Part shown: in pieces, positions 21,707 through 30,976 of the stretch
How positions within the stretch are numbered: position 1 is the stretch's first letter
How the letters are laid out: every line of letters starts with the position of its first letter
DNA from: Proteus mirabilis ATCC 29906
GTDB taxonomy: Bacteria; Pseudomonadota; Gammaproteobacteria; Enterobacterales; Enterobacteriaceae
Length of the DNA stretch: 64,000 bases
Assembly (NCBI RefSeq): GCF_000160755.1
Contig: NZ_GG668582.1
Location: 104,514-168,513, forward strand
Direction: 5' to 3'
The notes under the pieces: model-generated
The model's database searches: none
Told to the model about the DNA's origin: nothing
The model's input: the letters and a program-made list of their open reading frames with translations, nothing else
Position numbers and translations under genes: made by a program

Positions 21707-23020
21707 ATGGCGAGTCTTGATGTATATATGAATGAATACTATGTGGGCATCTTTACTAAAAAAAGCTCAGGTGCGCATTCATTCCAATATACTGAAGATT
21801 GGGTTAATCAACCAGGAAGTCGTCCCATCTCTCTTTCGATGCCATTACAGCTTCAAGAATATCAAGGAGACTGTGTCTATAATTTCTTTGATAATCTGTT
21901 ACCTGATAATACTGAAATTAGAAATCGTATTGTGAGTCGCTATAATGCGAACTCAAATCAACCCTTTGACCTATTAGCGGCTATCGGTGCAGATACTGTT
22001 GGTGCATTAAGGTTACTTCCTAGTGGCAGTACGCCTGCGGATATCAAAAAAATAGAATATCAAAAACTCAATGATATTGAGCTTGAAAAAATTCTACTAG
22101 GATATAAATCCAATACTCCACTCGGTATGCTTAAAGAATATACTGATTTCAGAATTTCCATCGCTGGAGCACAAGAAAAAACAGCATTACTTTTAAAAGA
22201 TAATCATTGGTGTGTGCCACATAATAACACACCAACTACCCATATTATTAAACTGCCAATTGGTGTTATTGAAAGTCATTCTTATACAATGGATTTATCC
22301 AATAGTGTAGAAAATGAGTATCTTTGTACCTTAATTGCCAAAGAATTTGATCTTCCCGTCCCCCACTGCTCTATTATTAAAACAAAAAATGTTAAAGCGC
22401 TTGCTGTAGAACGTTTTGATAGAAAATATTCATCTGATAAATCGTGGATAATACGTTTACCTCAAGAAGATTTTTGCCAAATTTTAAATATACCTTCTGC
22501 GCTAAAATATGAAAATGAAGGAGGGCCTGGCATTATCGATATTATGAAATATTTACTTGGCTCATCAAATGCCGATCAAGATCGTTTTCATTTTATGAAG
22601 GCACAAGTGCTATTTTGGCTTTTGGCTGCAACGGATGGACACGCAAAGAATTTTTCTGTTTTTATCAACCAAGAAGGACGTTTCCATCTCACTCCCCTTT
22701 ATGACATTATGTCCATCTATCCCAATTTCGGAGGACGAGGACTTAATCCACGAGATGCAAAACTTGCTATGGGATTAAAAGCAAGCCGAGGCAAAAAATA
22801 CGCAATAGAACAAATTTTTCCTCGTCATTTCTACCAAACAGCTGAAGCTGTCGGTTTCGATCCTTCATTAATGAGCGATATTCTTCGTTATTTTTATCAA
22901 GAAATGGGCGATGTCATACAACGCGTAAAACAGCAATTACCCGAGGATTTCCCTTCTGAGATTAGCAATACAATATTAGATGGAATGAAAGCACGCGCTG
23001 TTAGATTAGCTAACATTTAG
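21707..23020 (+). CDS. hipA: HipA serine/threonine kinase toxin (module 2)
   Basis: This 437-residue protein aligns along its whole length with E. coli HipA, which phosphorylates glutamyl-tRNA synthetase and induces persistence. Conserved elements are FRISIAGAQEKTALL with the autophosphorylation serine (S151), TTHIIKLPIG with the ATP lysine (K182), LAVERFDR, the catalytic loop ATDGHAKNFSVF (D310, N315) and LTPLYDIMS (D333). No residue needed for activity is missing. The gene abuts hipB and is followed three bases later by the right copy of the 49-bp repeat. Confidence 0.95.
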   Translation: MASLDVYMNEYYVGIFTKKSSGAHSFQYTEDWVNQPGSRPISLSMPLQLQEYQGDCVYNFFDNLLPDNTEIRNRIVSRYNANSNQPFDLLAAIGADTVGALRLLPSGSTPADIKKIEYQKLNDIELEKILLGYKSNTPLGMLKEYTDFRISIAGAQEKTALLLKDNHWCVPHNNTPTTHIIKLPIGVIESHSYTMDLSNSVENEYLCTLIAKEFDLPVPHCSIIKTKNVKALAVERFDRKYSSDKSWIIRLPQEDFCQILNIPSALKYENEGGPGIIDIMKYLLGSSNADQDRFHFMKAQVLFWLLAATDGHAKNFSVFINQEGRFHLTPLYDIMSIYPNFGGRGLNPRDAKLAMGLKASRGKKYAIEQIFPRHFYQTAEAVGFDPSLMSDILRYFYQEMGDVIQRVKQQLPEDFPSEISNTILDGMKARAVRLANI

Positions 23021-23422
23021 CCATTTACCTGCTATAGCGTGTAAATATTACTTTACCGGTTATAGCAGGTAAAAATTACATATATACGATATAAAGTTAG
23101 GTAATGCTTTTTTCAAAAAGAGTGTCATAAATTAATTATTTTTATTTCTTATATTATTTATATACTCGATTTTAATTAACCTATTAATAATATATATCAA
23201 ACAACATACTTGGTTATTTTTTATTTAACTACAAATCTAATAAAGCAATCGTTTACTTTATCTTTTTATTTTTCAATAGATAAATAGATTTCAGATAGCA
23301 AAAAAATTGTTATTTAAATGATGATGTTTAATGATCTAAATATAGTAAATCAACTAATGACAATGCTAAACTTCACCTTTAGTTAACAGGGTAAATATCC
23401 CTACTACTTTTAAGAGTCTATC
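23021..23422. other. intergenic region hipA to DUF1097 gene
   Basis: The 402-base gap begins with the right copy of the 49-bp repeat, whose inverted ends could fold into a terminator-like hairpin. The rest is very AT-rich and holds no supportable gene; it presumably contains the promoter of the next gene. Confidence 0.5.
23024..23072 (+). repeat. 49-bp direct repeat, right copy (hipBA module 2)
   Basis: Identical copy of 21310-21358 in the same orientation, 1,714 bases away, starting just after the hipA stop. Together the copies bracket hipBA exactly. Confidence 0.92.
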
Positions 23423-23887
23423 GTGAGAACGCTTTATTTTACTGCGCTGACAACAGGCATTCTTTCTGCCATTTGGGCATTTGTTGCTAGCCAATTTGAC
23501 TTATTAAGTTGGGCTGGTTTTTTAGGTTGCACGGCTTATTTCGCCTACCCTAAAGAAGGTTTTAAAGGCTTAGTCGTGACGATTGCGACTATTATGAGTG
23601 GTGTTATTTGGGCATTAGCGATTATTTATGGTAGCCAACTGTTTAATGATAGTGCGGTTTTTGGCTACGCCGTCACCGGTGTAATTGCCTTTGTAATGTG
23701 TGTACAAGCTAAAAGCACATTACTGGCTTATATTCCGGGTACTTTTATTGGCGCATGTACTATTTTTGCCGCACAAGGTGATTTAACACAAACTATCCTT
23801 TCACTCATTCTCGGTATTTTATTTGGTTACTCGATGAAAATGAGCGGACTGTGGATCGCGAATAAATCACAGAAGAAAGCCATTTAA
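23423..23887 (+). CDS. DUF1097 family inner-membrane protein
   Basis: A 154-residue, strongly hydrophobic protein with about five membrane segments, resembling the YcdZ/DUF1097 family of unknown function. It contains the motif SWAGFLGCTAYFAYPKEGFKG near the first third, shared by that family, and a basic C-terminal tail NKSQKKAI. The start is GTG, preceded by AAGAG. A terminator follows, so it is probably monocistronic. Confidence 0.75.
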   Translation: MRTLYFTALTTGILSAIWAFVASQFDLLSWAGFLGCTAYFAYPKEGFKGLVVTIATIMSGVIWALAIIYGSQLFNDSAVFGYAVTGVIAFVMCVQAKSTLLAYIPGTFIGACTIFAAQGDLTQTILSLILGILFGYSMKMSGLWIANKSQKKAI

Positions 23888-23904
23888 TCAATTTACCTCA
23901 CCAT

Positions 23905-23957
23905 AAAAAAGCGGTAACTCTATAGGTTTTATTTCTAGAGCGCCGCTTTCTCTTTTT
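23905..23957 (+). terminator. intrinsic terminator after DUF1097 gene
   Basis: AAAGCGG (23908-23914) pairs with CCGCTTT (23943-23949) and encloses an inner CTCTA/TAGAG stem. A T-rich tract follows. Confidence 0.7.
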
Positions 23958-24071
23958 CACTACTTTCTCCAATGTTTCTCACAGTCCACTAATAAACTTT
24001 GCAATTGTAGTTTATGGCTATTTAGGTCAAAAAGGGGGCTAACCCATAAAAATGTAACAAGGAGTATCGCA

Positions 24072-25001
24072 ATGACAACAACACAATCTACTGATTACAA
24101 TATTATTGTCATGTCAGATCCACAACCTTGGCGTCTAGATCTGGATAATAATGACCCCAATAATGATCAATCCCGTTGGGAAACCACCGTAAAAAGCGTT
24201 AGAGACAGTATTCAAGCATTACACCGTGAAAAATCTTTTGCTTTTGGCATTATAAATGGTGACTTAACAGAATTTGGCCGTCGCTCCCAACGTGAGAGTT
24301 TTCGTGCACTGTTTGCCCCTTCACCTTTAGGATTTAATACCTATGTTGGACTTGGTAATCACGACTATCAAAACAATGTGGGGGACTGTGCAGAGCCGAG
24401 TAATGCCGATTACAGTATGAATGCCTGTGCAAGGGGCATGGTTTTTGATATGCACTACCGTATTGAAGAATATCGTAATTATGCGACTTCAGGTAATTTT
24501 AGATACGATAGTAGCGAATATTCAGGTAGTAAGGCTTACTCTTGGGAATATGGTGATATTCATTTTGTGCAATTACAAAACTATCCCACTTATCATGTGG
24601 TGCTCGATCACTGGTCAGCTTCAACTATTAATGTCACAGATTCTATTGATTGGTTAGAAAAAGATTTAATTCAGGCGCGAAATAGCAATAAAACCATCAT
24701 ATTAAACTTCCATGATGGAAACCAACACTTCCCAGAAAAATCATCTCAAGAAGAGCTGACCTTCTTTAAATATATGCTAGAACATTACGGGGTAAAGGCG
24801 GTATTTGTTGGGCATACCCATTATGTTGGTCAAGATAACCGTTATGGTGGCAGTGAGATCTTCGGCGATGTCCCAGTTTATAATAGTGGTGCGCTATTTA
24901 AAGGAGATTATTTAGCCGTAGAAATCCGTGGTACTGAACTATCTATCACTGTTTATAACGGCTTATCAGGTACACCTCAATTAATAGAAAAATGGAATTA
25001 A
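24072..25001 (+). CDS. calcineurin-like metallophosphoesterase next to Cry-like gene
   Basis: A 309-residue protein with the dimetal phosphoesterase motifs in order: MSDPQPW (D16, with Q18 in place of the usual histidine), NGDLTEF (D64), GLGNHDY (N96, H97), NFHDG (H214) and GHTHY (247-251). It lacks a recognisable signal peptide. A good Shine-Dalgarno (AAGGAG) precedes the ATG. It lies 31 bases upstream of the Cry-like gene, so the two are probably co-transcribed. The substrate is unknown. Possible roles are modifying a host or cell-surface phosphate, or helping or regulating the partner protein. Confidence 0.88.
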   Translation: MTTTQSTDYNIIVMSDPQPWRLDLDNNDPNNDQSRWETTVKSVRDSIQALHREKSFAFGIINGDLTEFGRRSQRESFRALFAPSPLGFNTYVGLGNHDYQNNVGDCAEPSNADYSMNACARGMVFDMHYRIEEYRNYATSGNFRYDSSEYSGSKAYSWEYGDIHFVQLQNYPTYHVVLDHWSASTINVTDSIDWLEKDLIQARNSNKTIILNFHDGNQHFPEKSSQEELTFFKYMLEHYGVKAVFVGHTHYVGQDNRYGGSEIFGDVPVYNSGALFKGDYLAVEIRGTELSITVYNGLSGTPQLIEKWN

Positions 25002-25032
25002 ATAATACTACGTCAGAGAAGGAGTCTCTTTT

Positions 25033-26994
25033 ATGCATTTAAATCCGTTAAAAATATCAATAAGCCCTTCGTCACTCCCCTGCACTCAACCTTTAACCTG
25101 CATTGAATATGAGGACTTAAAGGATGGGATGTTAGATATGATTAATCGCAACAGTAATATATTACCCACTGTTGTGGATGAATTTAATCAACAAGATCCG
25201 CTTAATGCGCCTATTATGGTGGGTGAAGTGGTCGTGGGTCATATCATTGGTCTAATACCCGTTGTTGGGGGGGTACTTTCAAAAATTACTTCCGCACTTT
25301 TTGGCCTCATGAATAAAAATATGAAAGATAGCTCTTTAGCTGAGCAAATTATTGCCCATGTCTCTCGTATTATTGATGCTAAAATCACTGATAACAATAT
25401 AAAAATCATTAAACTCACCACAGAAGGTATTAGCGACGTTTATCAATTATTTTCAGATTCTCTCGCTCGTTACCTTGACCCCAATGTGCATTATTCAGAA
25501 ACACAACTACGAGATTTACGGGAACAAGTTCTTAACCGTTTTGATGATGTGATTTCGACAATTATTGCTCAACAACCATTAGTATTAAATTTAGCACAAT
25601 CAGCAGGATTGCCCTTTTATTGCCACTGTTGCGCACTTTTTGTCGCCGCCCATTGCGATATATTAACCAATAAAGAAAAACTTGCTCTGGAAGAGGATTA
25701 TTTCAAAAATAATCTAAAAACATTAAGAAACAGCATTGATAAATTTAACGCCAATATTCATAAAGCGATTTATCAGCAGACCTCCCAAGTTTTTAAAGAT
25801 GATTATAATAAATGTAATACTTTTTTAGTGGGTATCTATACTTCTGGTTTATCTTTCTATCAAACTTGGGTTAAACGTAGTTTTGAAATTGAATTTACAA
25901 CCCCCTTTGCTCGTTGGAATAGCTTAGAGCTTTATGGAAATGACTATAGCCATGATCCAAAAATCAGTTATTACAAGACTTACGTTGAGATGGGAAAAGA
26001 TATATTACATAGAACATCCATGCTACAAAGTATTGAATCCTACTCTCATATTGATGCAGTGATCCGTTTAAAACAGAACTACTTAACACCTGAAAAAGAG
26101 GTAGATAGTTTTCAATATGAAGGCTGTAATGGCGTGGCAGGAGATAGCCATGATGTTATAAAAAACGACACATTTTTTACCCCAGACAGTCAGAAAGCCT
26201 ATCTGTCACCAACGCAAATTTTACCCTCCGTTCGCTATATTTCTGACACACCTTGGGGAGGGTTAAAATATATGGTACTTGATGATGTTAACAATAATAG
26301 TTTTACTATCGGTCAAGGTAATCGAGATAATAAATCGTATCTTAATATTCCTGGCTACTGCTTTAATGGCGTAAATCTTTATTTAAGTCGTCACAATGGA
26401 AAAAGCTGTCAAGCTGACTCTGGAGCTTGGTTAACCGAATCTGCACCTATATTTCGTTTTTATGATGGTTATGCATCCTTACCCCTTGACACTAAAAATC
26501 ATTTACCCACAGCAAAAAAGAGCTATGAACTCGATTTAAATCATGGATTTATGACTCAATTAAGCAAAGCTCAATATGGCTATAGTGATATGTTAGTGGG
26601 GAAAAATTGTATTTTATTAAATCACGATGCCTATTTTTGCTTACCATCAGAAGAGCCGATTGGCAAAGTGGGTTTATCACAAAAAATCACCTTGTTATTA
26701 CAGTGTGCAATTACGCAGGAACAATCGTTAGCCATAGTGGCAAGAACGGGCGATGCGACCCAAGGCACTATTATTGGTTCTGCTGAATTTAAGCTCACCA
26801 CAGATCAAGATAATATTATTTATAAAATAACCCCATTACTTAATCATCCTATTTCCGATAATAAAAGTTATTTTTATACTTATCAAATTGATTTATCTTG
26901 TATTTTTAGTCAAGAAGATCAAAAAAATCTCTATTTTCATCTCTATTTCTTTGAGCCTAATACCTTGTTGGCTGATATGACTGTTTTATTCTAA
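25033..26994 (+). CDS. Cry delta-endotoxin domain I-like protein (putative pore-forming toxin)
   Basis: A 653-residue protein without a signal peptide. Residues about 60-290 look like the helical pore-forming domain I of three-domain Cry toxins. They include a hydrophobic glycine-rich stretch GHIIGLIPVVGGVLSKITSA (69-88), a helix-5-like PFYCHCCALFVAAHCDIL (194-211) and a helix-7-like DDYNKCNTFLVGIYTSG ending near TWVKRSF (257-284). The remaining 370 residues look beta-rich, in the place of receptor-binding domains, but I cannot assign them. GAAGGAG precedes the ATG. PirB-type toxins share the same N-terminal fold. The assignment is from pattern, not a search. Confidence 0.68.
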   Translation: MHLNPLKISISPSSLPCTQPLTCIEYEDLKDGMLDMINRNSNILPTVVDEFNQQDPLNAPIMVGEVVVGHIIGLIPVVGGVLSKITSALFGLMNKNMKDSSLAEQIIAHVSRIIDAKITDNNIKIIKLTTEGISDVYQLFSDSLARYLDPNVHYSETQLRDLREQVLNRFDDVISTIIAQQPLVLNLAQSAGLPFYCHCCALFVAAHCDILTNKEKLALEEDYFKNNLKTLRNSIDKFNANIHKAIYQQTSQVFKDDYNKCNTFLVGIYTSGLSFYQTWVKRSFEIEFTTPFARWNSLELYGNDYSHDPKISYYKTYVEMGKDILHRTSMLQSIESYSHIDAVIRLKQNYLTPEKEVDSFQYEGCNGVAGDSHDVIKNDTFFTPDSQKAYLSPTQILPSVRYISDTPWGGLKYMVLDDVNNNSFTIGQGNRDNKSYLNIPGYCFNGVNLYLSRHNGKSCQADSGAWLTESAPIFRFYDGYASLPLDTKNHLPTAKKSYELDLNHGFMTQLSKAQYGYSDMLVGKNCILLNHDAYFCLPSEEPIGKVGLSQKITLLLQCAITQEQSLAIVARTGDATQGTIIGSAEFKLTTDQDNIIYKITPLLNHPISDNKSYFYTYQIDLSCIFSQEDQKNLYFHLYFFEPNTLLADMTVLF

Positions 26995-27008
26995 TGTTTT
27001 ATTTCCAT

Positions 27009-27046
27009 AAAATACCTAAGTGTAATATTGACTTAGGTATTTTTTA
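27009..27046. terminator. bidirectional terminator between Cry-like gene and tonB-like gene
   Basis: AATACCTAAGT (27011-27021) pairs with ACTTAGGTATT (27031-27041). T residues flank it on the plus strand and A residues on the other side, so it can end transcription from both convergent genes. Confidence 0.9.
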
Positions 27047-27047
27047 T

Positions 27048-27851
27048 TCAATTTAATTGAAATTTTAACGAGATAGTTAAAGGATCAGATAAGTTATTAG
27101 GTTTCGGGCCAATTGGTTTTACCCGTTTTACCGCGGCAAGTGCTGCATTATCAAGAGATGCCACCCCTGAGGTCTGCTCAAGTACAACGGATGAAATATA
27201 GCCTTCATTGGTTAATGAAAAACGCACAACAACCAGCCCTTCATCTTGCATACGACGAGCTTGCGCAGGATAGCGCTTATGACGCTCAATTTCTCGGCGC
27301 AATAAACTGATATAATGATTTTCAGACTCTCCCTGTCCAATACCATGTTCACTTAATGCACGACTGCTCCCTGCCAATGAACTCGCGGTATGCTGTGTTA
27401 AGTTTTCTGCTGATGGTTGTGATGTACTTTGAACTATGTTGTGATTTGTTAAATCACGTGGTTTTATAGGTACTGTTTTGTCTACTACTGGCTGTTTTTT
27501 TACCTGTTTTATCGCTTTAGGTGTTATTGGGGTCGGTTGTTGTTGACGCTTTTTTGCGGGTTGTTTGGGCGCTTCAATCAATTCACCGTTCTCACTTCTT
27601 GGTAGTGCAATAGGTGGTTGTTGTGACTCGATCTTTATTCTCGGTTCAATCATGGTAGTAGATTGTTTAGGTGGCGAAAACATCACCTGATAGACCGATA
27701 ATGTATTTTGCTGTTGCTGATCAATATGATGCGCACTTTCTGTCATAGACCATGAATTAAGTACCCAACTCAATAAACTGATATAAACTAATGATATCGC
27801 AATGAGCCAATAATAAATATTAAGTGGCTGTCTGACAGAAAGTGCCAACAT
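27048..27851 (-). CDS. TonB-like energy transducer
   Basis: A 267-residue TonB-family protein. It has an N-terminal membrane anchor (YYWLIAISLVYISLLSWVL, about 13-31), a periplasmic proline- and lysine-rich spacer (about 75-140), and a C-terminal TonB domain (about 185-267) with RYPAQARRMQDEGLVVVRFS and the end TISLKFQLN. It is the last gene of the cluster, 27 bases after the receptor gene, and probably energises that receptor. ExbB and ExbD partners are not in the window, so the housekeeping pair may serve it. Confidence 0.88.
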   Translation of the reverse strand: MLALSVRQPLNIYYWLIAISLVYISLLSWVLNSWSMTESAHHIDQQQQNTLSVYQVMFSPPKQSTTMIEPRIKIESQQPPIALPRSENGELIEAPKQPAKKRQQQPTPITPKAIKQVKKQPVVDKTVPIKPRDLTNHNIVQSTSQPSAENLTQHTASSLAGSSRALSEHGIGQGESENHYISLLRREIERHKRYPAQARRMQDEGLVVVRFSLTNEGYISSVVLEQTSGVASLDNAALAAVKRVKPIGPKPNNLSDPLTISLKFQLN

Positions 27852-27878
27852 AAATAAAACTCCTATTTTATCCTTGTA

Positions 27879-30800
27879 TTAAAATTGGGCTGTTACACCT
27901 AATCGCAAACTTCTTCCTGGTGCCGGCATACCAGAACGGGTCAGCGGATCAATGTAATATTCATTTAATAAATTACTTCCTGTTATTTCAAAAGATAAAT
28001 TGGGGCTATATTGATAGGTTGCATAAGCATCAATAGTAAATACTTTTGCCCAACGCATCGGATTATTATTTATGCCAAAATAGCTATTAGGTAAATTTTC
28101 TTTAAGCCATTTCTCATCTTTATTTTCAACTTCTGATGAATAGAGCCAGCGACTACCTAATTCTAATTTATCATTTAGCCAGCGCGTGCCTAAATGTAGG
28201 TTAACTGAGTATTTAGGCTGCATTGAGGTGCGCAAAAATCCGCCAGGGTATCCCCCTGTCATACAGTTTTTAATACCCGATAATCCTGATGCATCAAGCT
28301 CATAAAAAGCATTTTCATCACAGACTTTATTTTTATGGCTATACACTAATGCGGTATCAAAGAAAATAAATCCATTATCAAACCGGGCTTGTAACTCTAC
28401 ACCTTCTAATATTTGTTTTTCTAACTGTCTAATTTGCCAATTAGCATCTCTATCAAATACATTTTCAATGTTCGTTTTAAAGTAATTAATTTTAATATCA
28501 GCGTGGCGCTCTATATTCAACCAATGCGTAAAATCAACAACCACACCAAACTCACTGCTTTTGGCACGCTCTGGCTTTAACTTAAAGCCATAATAGCGAG
28601 CTTTAGAGCCTGAAAAACCACTGGTATCTTCAAATAAGTTAGGTAAACGCAATTGCTCAGTATAACGGCCATAAAAACGCACCATATCGTTGGCATAAAG
28701 GGTGGCAGAGATTAAAGGGGAAAATGCGCCATGCTGATAGCTAGGCTCCAGTGCGTAGGGATCTTGAATATCTTCTGATAGAGAAAATGCCTGAGGATTA
28801 ATAACATCTTTTTCAAAGCGATAGACTAACTCCCCCGTCACTGGATGAGGGACTTTTTCCTCCATATCAAGAAAACCATTAAGTAAAATATTCTTACTCT
28901 TAAGTAGTACGCCATTTTCATCAAATAACCAAAGGCTAAACTCTCTTTTCATCGGGATGGCTTTAGCGTTTTTTATTTGCATCTTTCCATGGTTATTACG
29001 AAGAAAATCTTCATGCTCCATATCATGCTGTATTCTCTGAAGATATGGCCTAGCAACCTGCTCCTTGATTTCCTCTAGCAAAGCGCCACCTTCAGGGTAA
29101 ACTAAAACCGCTTGTTGAAAGTCTCTAATTTTTTTACTCAGCTCAGCAGAACTTCGGTAATTTTTTAACTCGTCAGGTAAAGTATCGACATCAATTTTGT
29201 TAACCGCGCGATAGAGTAAATACTCTTCTGGCGTTAATACTCGTCGATAAGAGATCAGATAACCGCGGATAGGGGCTGTTTTCTCGTAATTTTTAACCCT
29301 ATTCTTCCGTTTATTATTTAAAAAGGTATCCGTCAGATGATAGTAATGATATTTACCGCCAATATTCATCACAAACCAGGGTAATGGTTTCCAATCTGTG
29401 GCTAACGCTAAATTGACTTCATGACGTTGCCCTGCTCGCCCCTCGGTCACGAAATCAAAACCCATGGGAAGTTCAAGCTCATGACTATCTAATTTTTCCA
29501 ATTGATATTGACCGGAAAAAGAAATAGAAAACTGAGGTGATAATTTAAATAACGATGAAAAATCAACACCATAACGATTATTATCTTGATATAGAGAAGC
29601 TGTATCTAAAAAGCCTGTATCAATAGAGGGATCCCACCTTGTATTTCTGCTAGCTCTAAAATCAACCATTTTAGGCTCTCTTGGTTTTCCTCCCCGAGTA
29701 TTAGTATGTCCTAACGTTAAATTACCCCATAAACGCAGTAATAAATCTGTTTTTTTATCTTCTGGTTTATATTGATAGGTTAATGTGCCTGCTTGTTGTG
29801 TAATATTTGCCAAAGGCCATTGATTAACTAAATTTTCTTGATAACGAACCCAACTTAATCGTGATGGCATAATATCGCCAAATAATAAATCGGTGTATCG
29901 ATAATTAATGGAGAAACGATGCGTTTGTTGTGGAAATAGAGTTCCTTTTACTAAAAAAGAGCGGTTACGATTAGATGTATTTGGTACTTCATTACCAGGT
30001 CGATAAATATGAGCAATAAAAGGTAAATAAGGCTCAAAATGTCTTTTCCCGTCCATTATATAAACAGAATTAAGCAATTGCTCATCTACTTTACTATACT
30101 CTTCTACATTTCTCTTTCCTGCAAAATAATTACCTTTTTCACGTATTGCATATGCAAAAAGTAAATTAAATTTTTCTTTCTCAAATCCTACACCTAAGCG
30201 AAATGAATAATCTTGAAAGTTTTCTATTTTACTTTTTTTAGGTGTTATTTCTAATGCAGGATCGATAATATAAGCATTTTGTTGATAGAATTTTGGATAA
30301 TAACGGTACTCTTCAATCATATTAGTATAAATATCTTTATAGCCTGTGGCATTATTACTAATATCACCTTTAAAATTAATACCAAAAGACTCACCAATGG
30401 GCACAATATCACGTATATCTAATGTTTTAATGGCAACCCCTCCGCCAATCCCTGTTTTTATATTAGGATTAAGTGAAGGACCTTTTTCTATATAGATACT
30501 GCTTATCAAATTTGAATCAATATAGTTACGATTAGATGCACCGCTATAACCACGATAAACCGTAATCGCCTGCTCAGTACCATCCACAGTAACGGGGATA
30601 CGCCCTTGGCCTTGAATACCACGAATATTCGGATCCAATGCTCCTCCATTACGGGCTTCACCACTATAAACACCTATCGCGCTTTTAAATAAATCTGCAG
30701 GCGATACCCCTTGATAACGTTCAATAAGGGCTTTACCTAAATAAATATTAGCCACATCCTTTTCATAGACTTGAGCATAACCTTGTTGATCTTTTTCTAA

Positions 30801-30932
30801 ATTATCTGCAACCTGAATTTGTCCAAGATCGGTTGTATTATCCTTCGTCTTGGAATAACTATTGAGAGAAAATAAGGAGAGTGAAACCATCATGGAGACT
30901 AACGTACGTTTGTGAAAAAGCACTACATGCAT
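27879..30932 (-). CDS. TonB-dependent outer-membrane receptor (probable heme/hemophilin receptor)
   Basis: A 1,017-residue receptor with a signal sequence (about 1-28), a TonB-box region near TTDLGQIQVAD, and a plug with IRGIQGQGRIPVTVDGTEQAI and YIEKGPS. A large beta-barrel follows and ends in GRSLRLGVTAQF with a terminal phenylalanine. The layout resembles hemoglobin/transferrin/hemophilin receptors. Extra length in the barrel middle (about 560-720) suggests large extracellular loops. It lies 44 bases after the Slam gene and before tonB. Heme as ligand is inferred from the neighbouring cargo protein. Confidence 0.85.
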   Translation of the reverse strand: MHVVLFHKRTLVSMMVSLSLFSLNSYSKTKDNTTDLGQIQVADNLEKDQQGYAQVYEKDVANIYLGKALIERYQGVSPADLFKSAIGVYSGEARNGGALDPNIRGIQGQGRIPVTVDGTEQAITVYRGYSGASNRNYIDSNLISSIYIEKGPSLNPNIKTGIGGGVAIKTLDIRDIVPIGESFGINFKGDISNNATGYKDIYTNMIEEYRYYPKFYQQNAYIIDPALEITPKKSKIENFQDYSFRLGVGFEKEKFNLLFAYAIREKGNYFAGKRNVEEYSKVDEQLLNSVYIMDGKRHFEPYLPFIAHIYRPGNEVPNTSNRNRSFLVKGTLFPQQTHRFSINYRYTDLLFGDIMPSRLSWVRYQENLVNQWPLANITQQAGTLTYQYKPEDKKTDLLLRLWGNLTLGHTNTRGGKPREPKMVDFRASRNTRWDPSIDTGFLDTASLYQDNNRYGVDFSSLFKLSPQFSISFSGQYQLEKLDSHELELPMGFDFVTEGRAGQRHEVNLALATDWKPLPWFVMNIGGKYHYYHLTDTFLNNKRKNRVKNYEKTAPIRGYLISYRRVLTPEEYLLYRAVNKIDVDTLPDELKNYRSSAELSKKIRDFQQAVLVYPEGGALLEEIKEQVARPYLQRIQHDMEHEDFLRNNHGKMQIKNAKAIPMKREFSLWLFDENGVLLKSKNILLNGFLDMEEKVPHPVTGELVYRFEKDVINPQAFSLSEDIQDPYALEPSYQHGAFSPLISATLYANDMVRFYGRYTEQLRLPNLFEDTSGFSGSKARYYGFKLKPERAKSSEFGVVVDFTHWLNIERHADIKINYFKTNIENVFDRDANWQIRQLEKQILEGVELQARFDNGFIFFDTALVYSHKNKVCDENAFYELDASGLSGIKNCMTGGYPGGFLRTSMQPKYSVNLHLGTRWLNDKLELGSRWLYSSEVENKDEKWLKENLPNSYFGINNNPMRWAKVFTIDAYATYQYSPNLSFEITGSNLLNEYYIDPLTRSGMPAPGRSLRLGVTAQF

Positions 30933-30976
30933 TGTGTTACCTACTTAATTAATAAAGAAGTCATGCATTAAATTAA

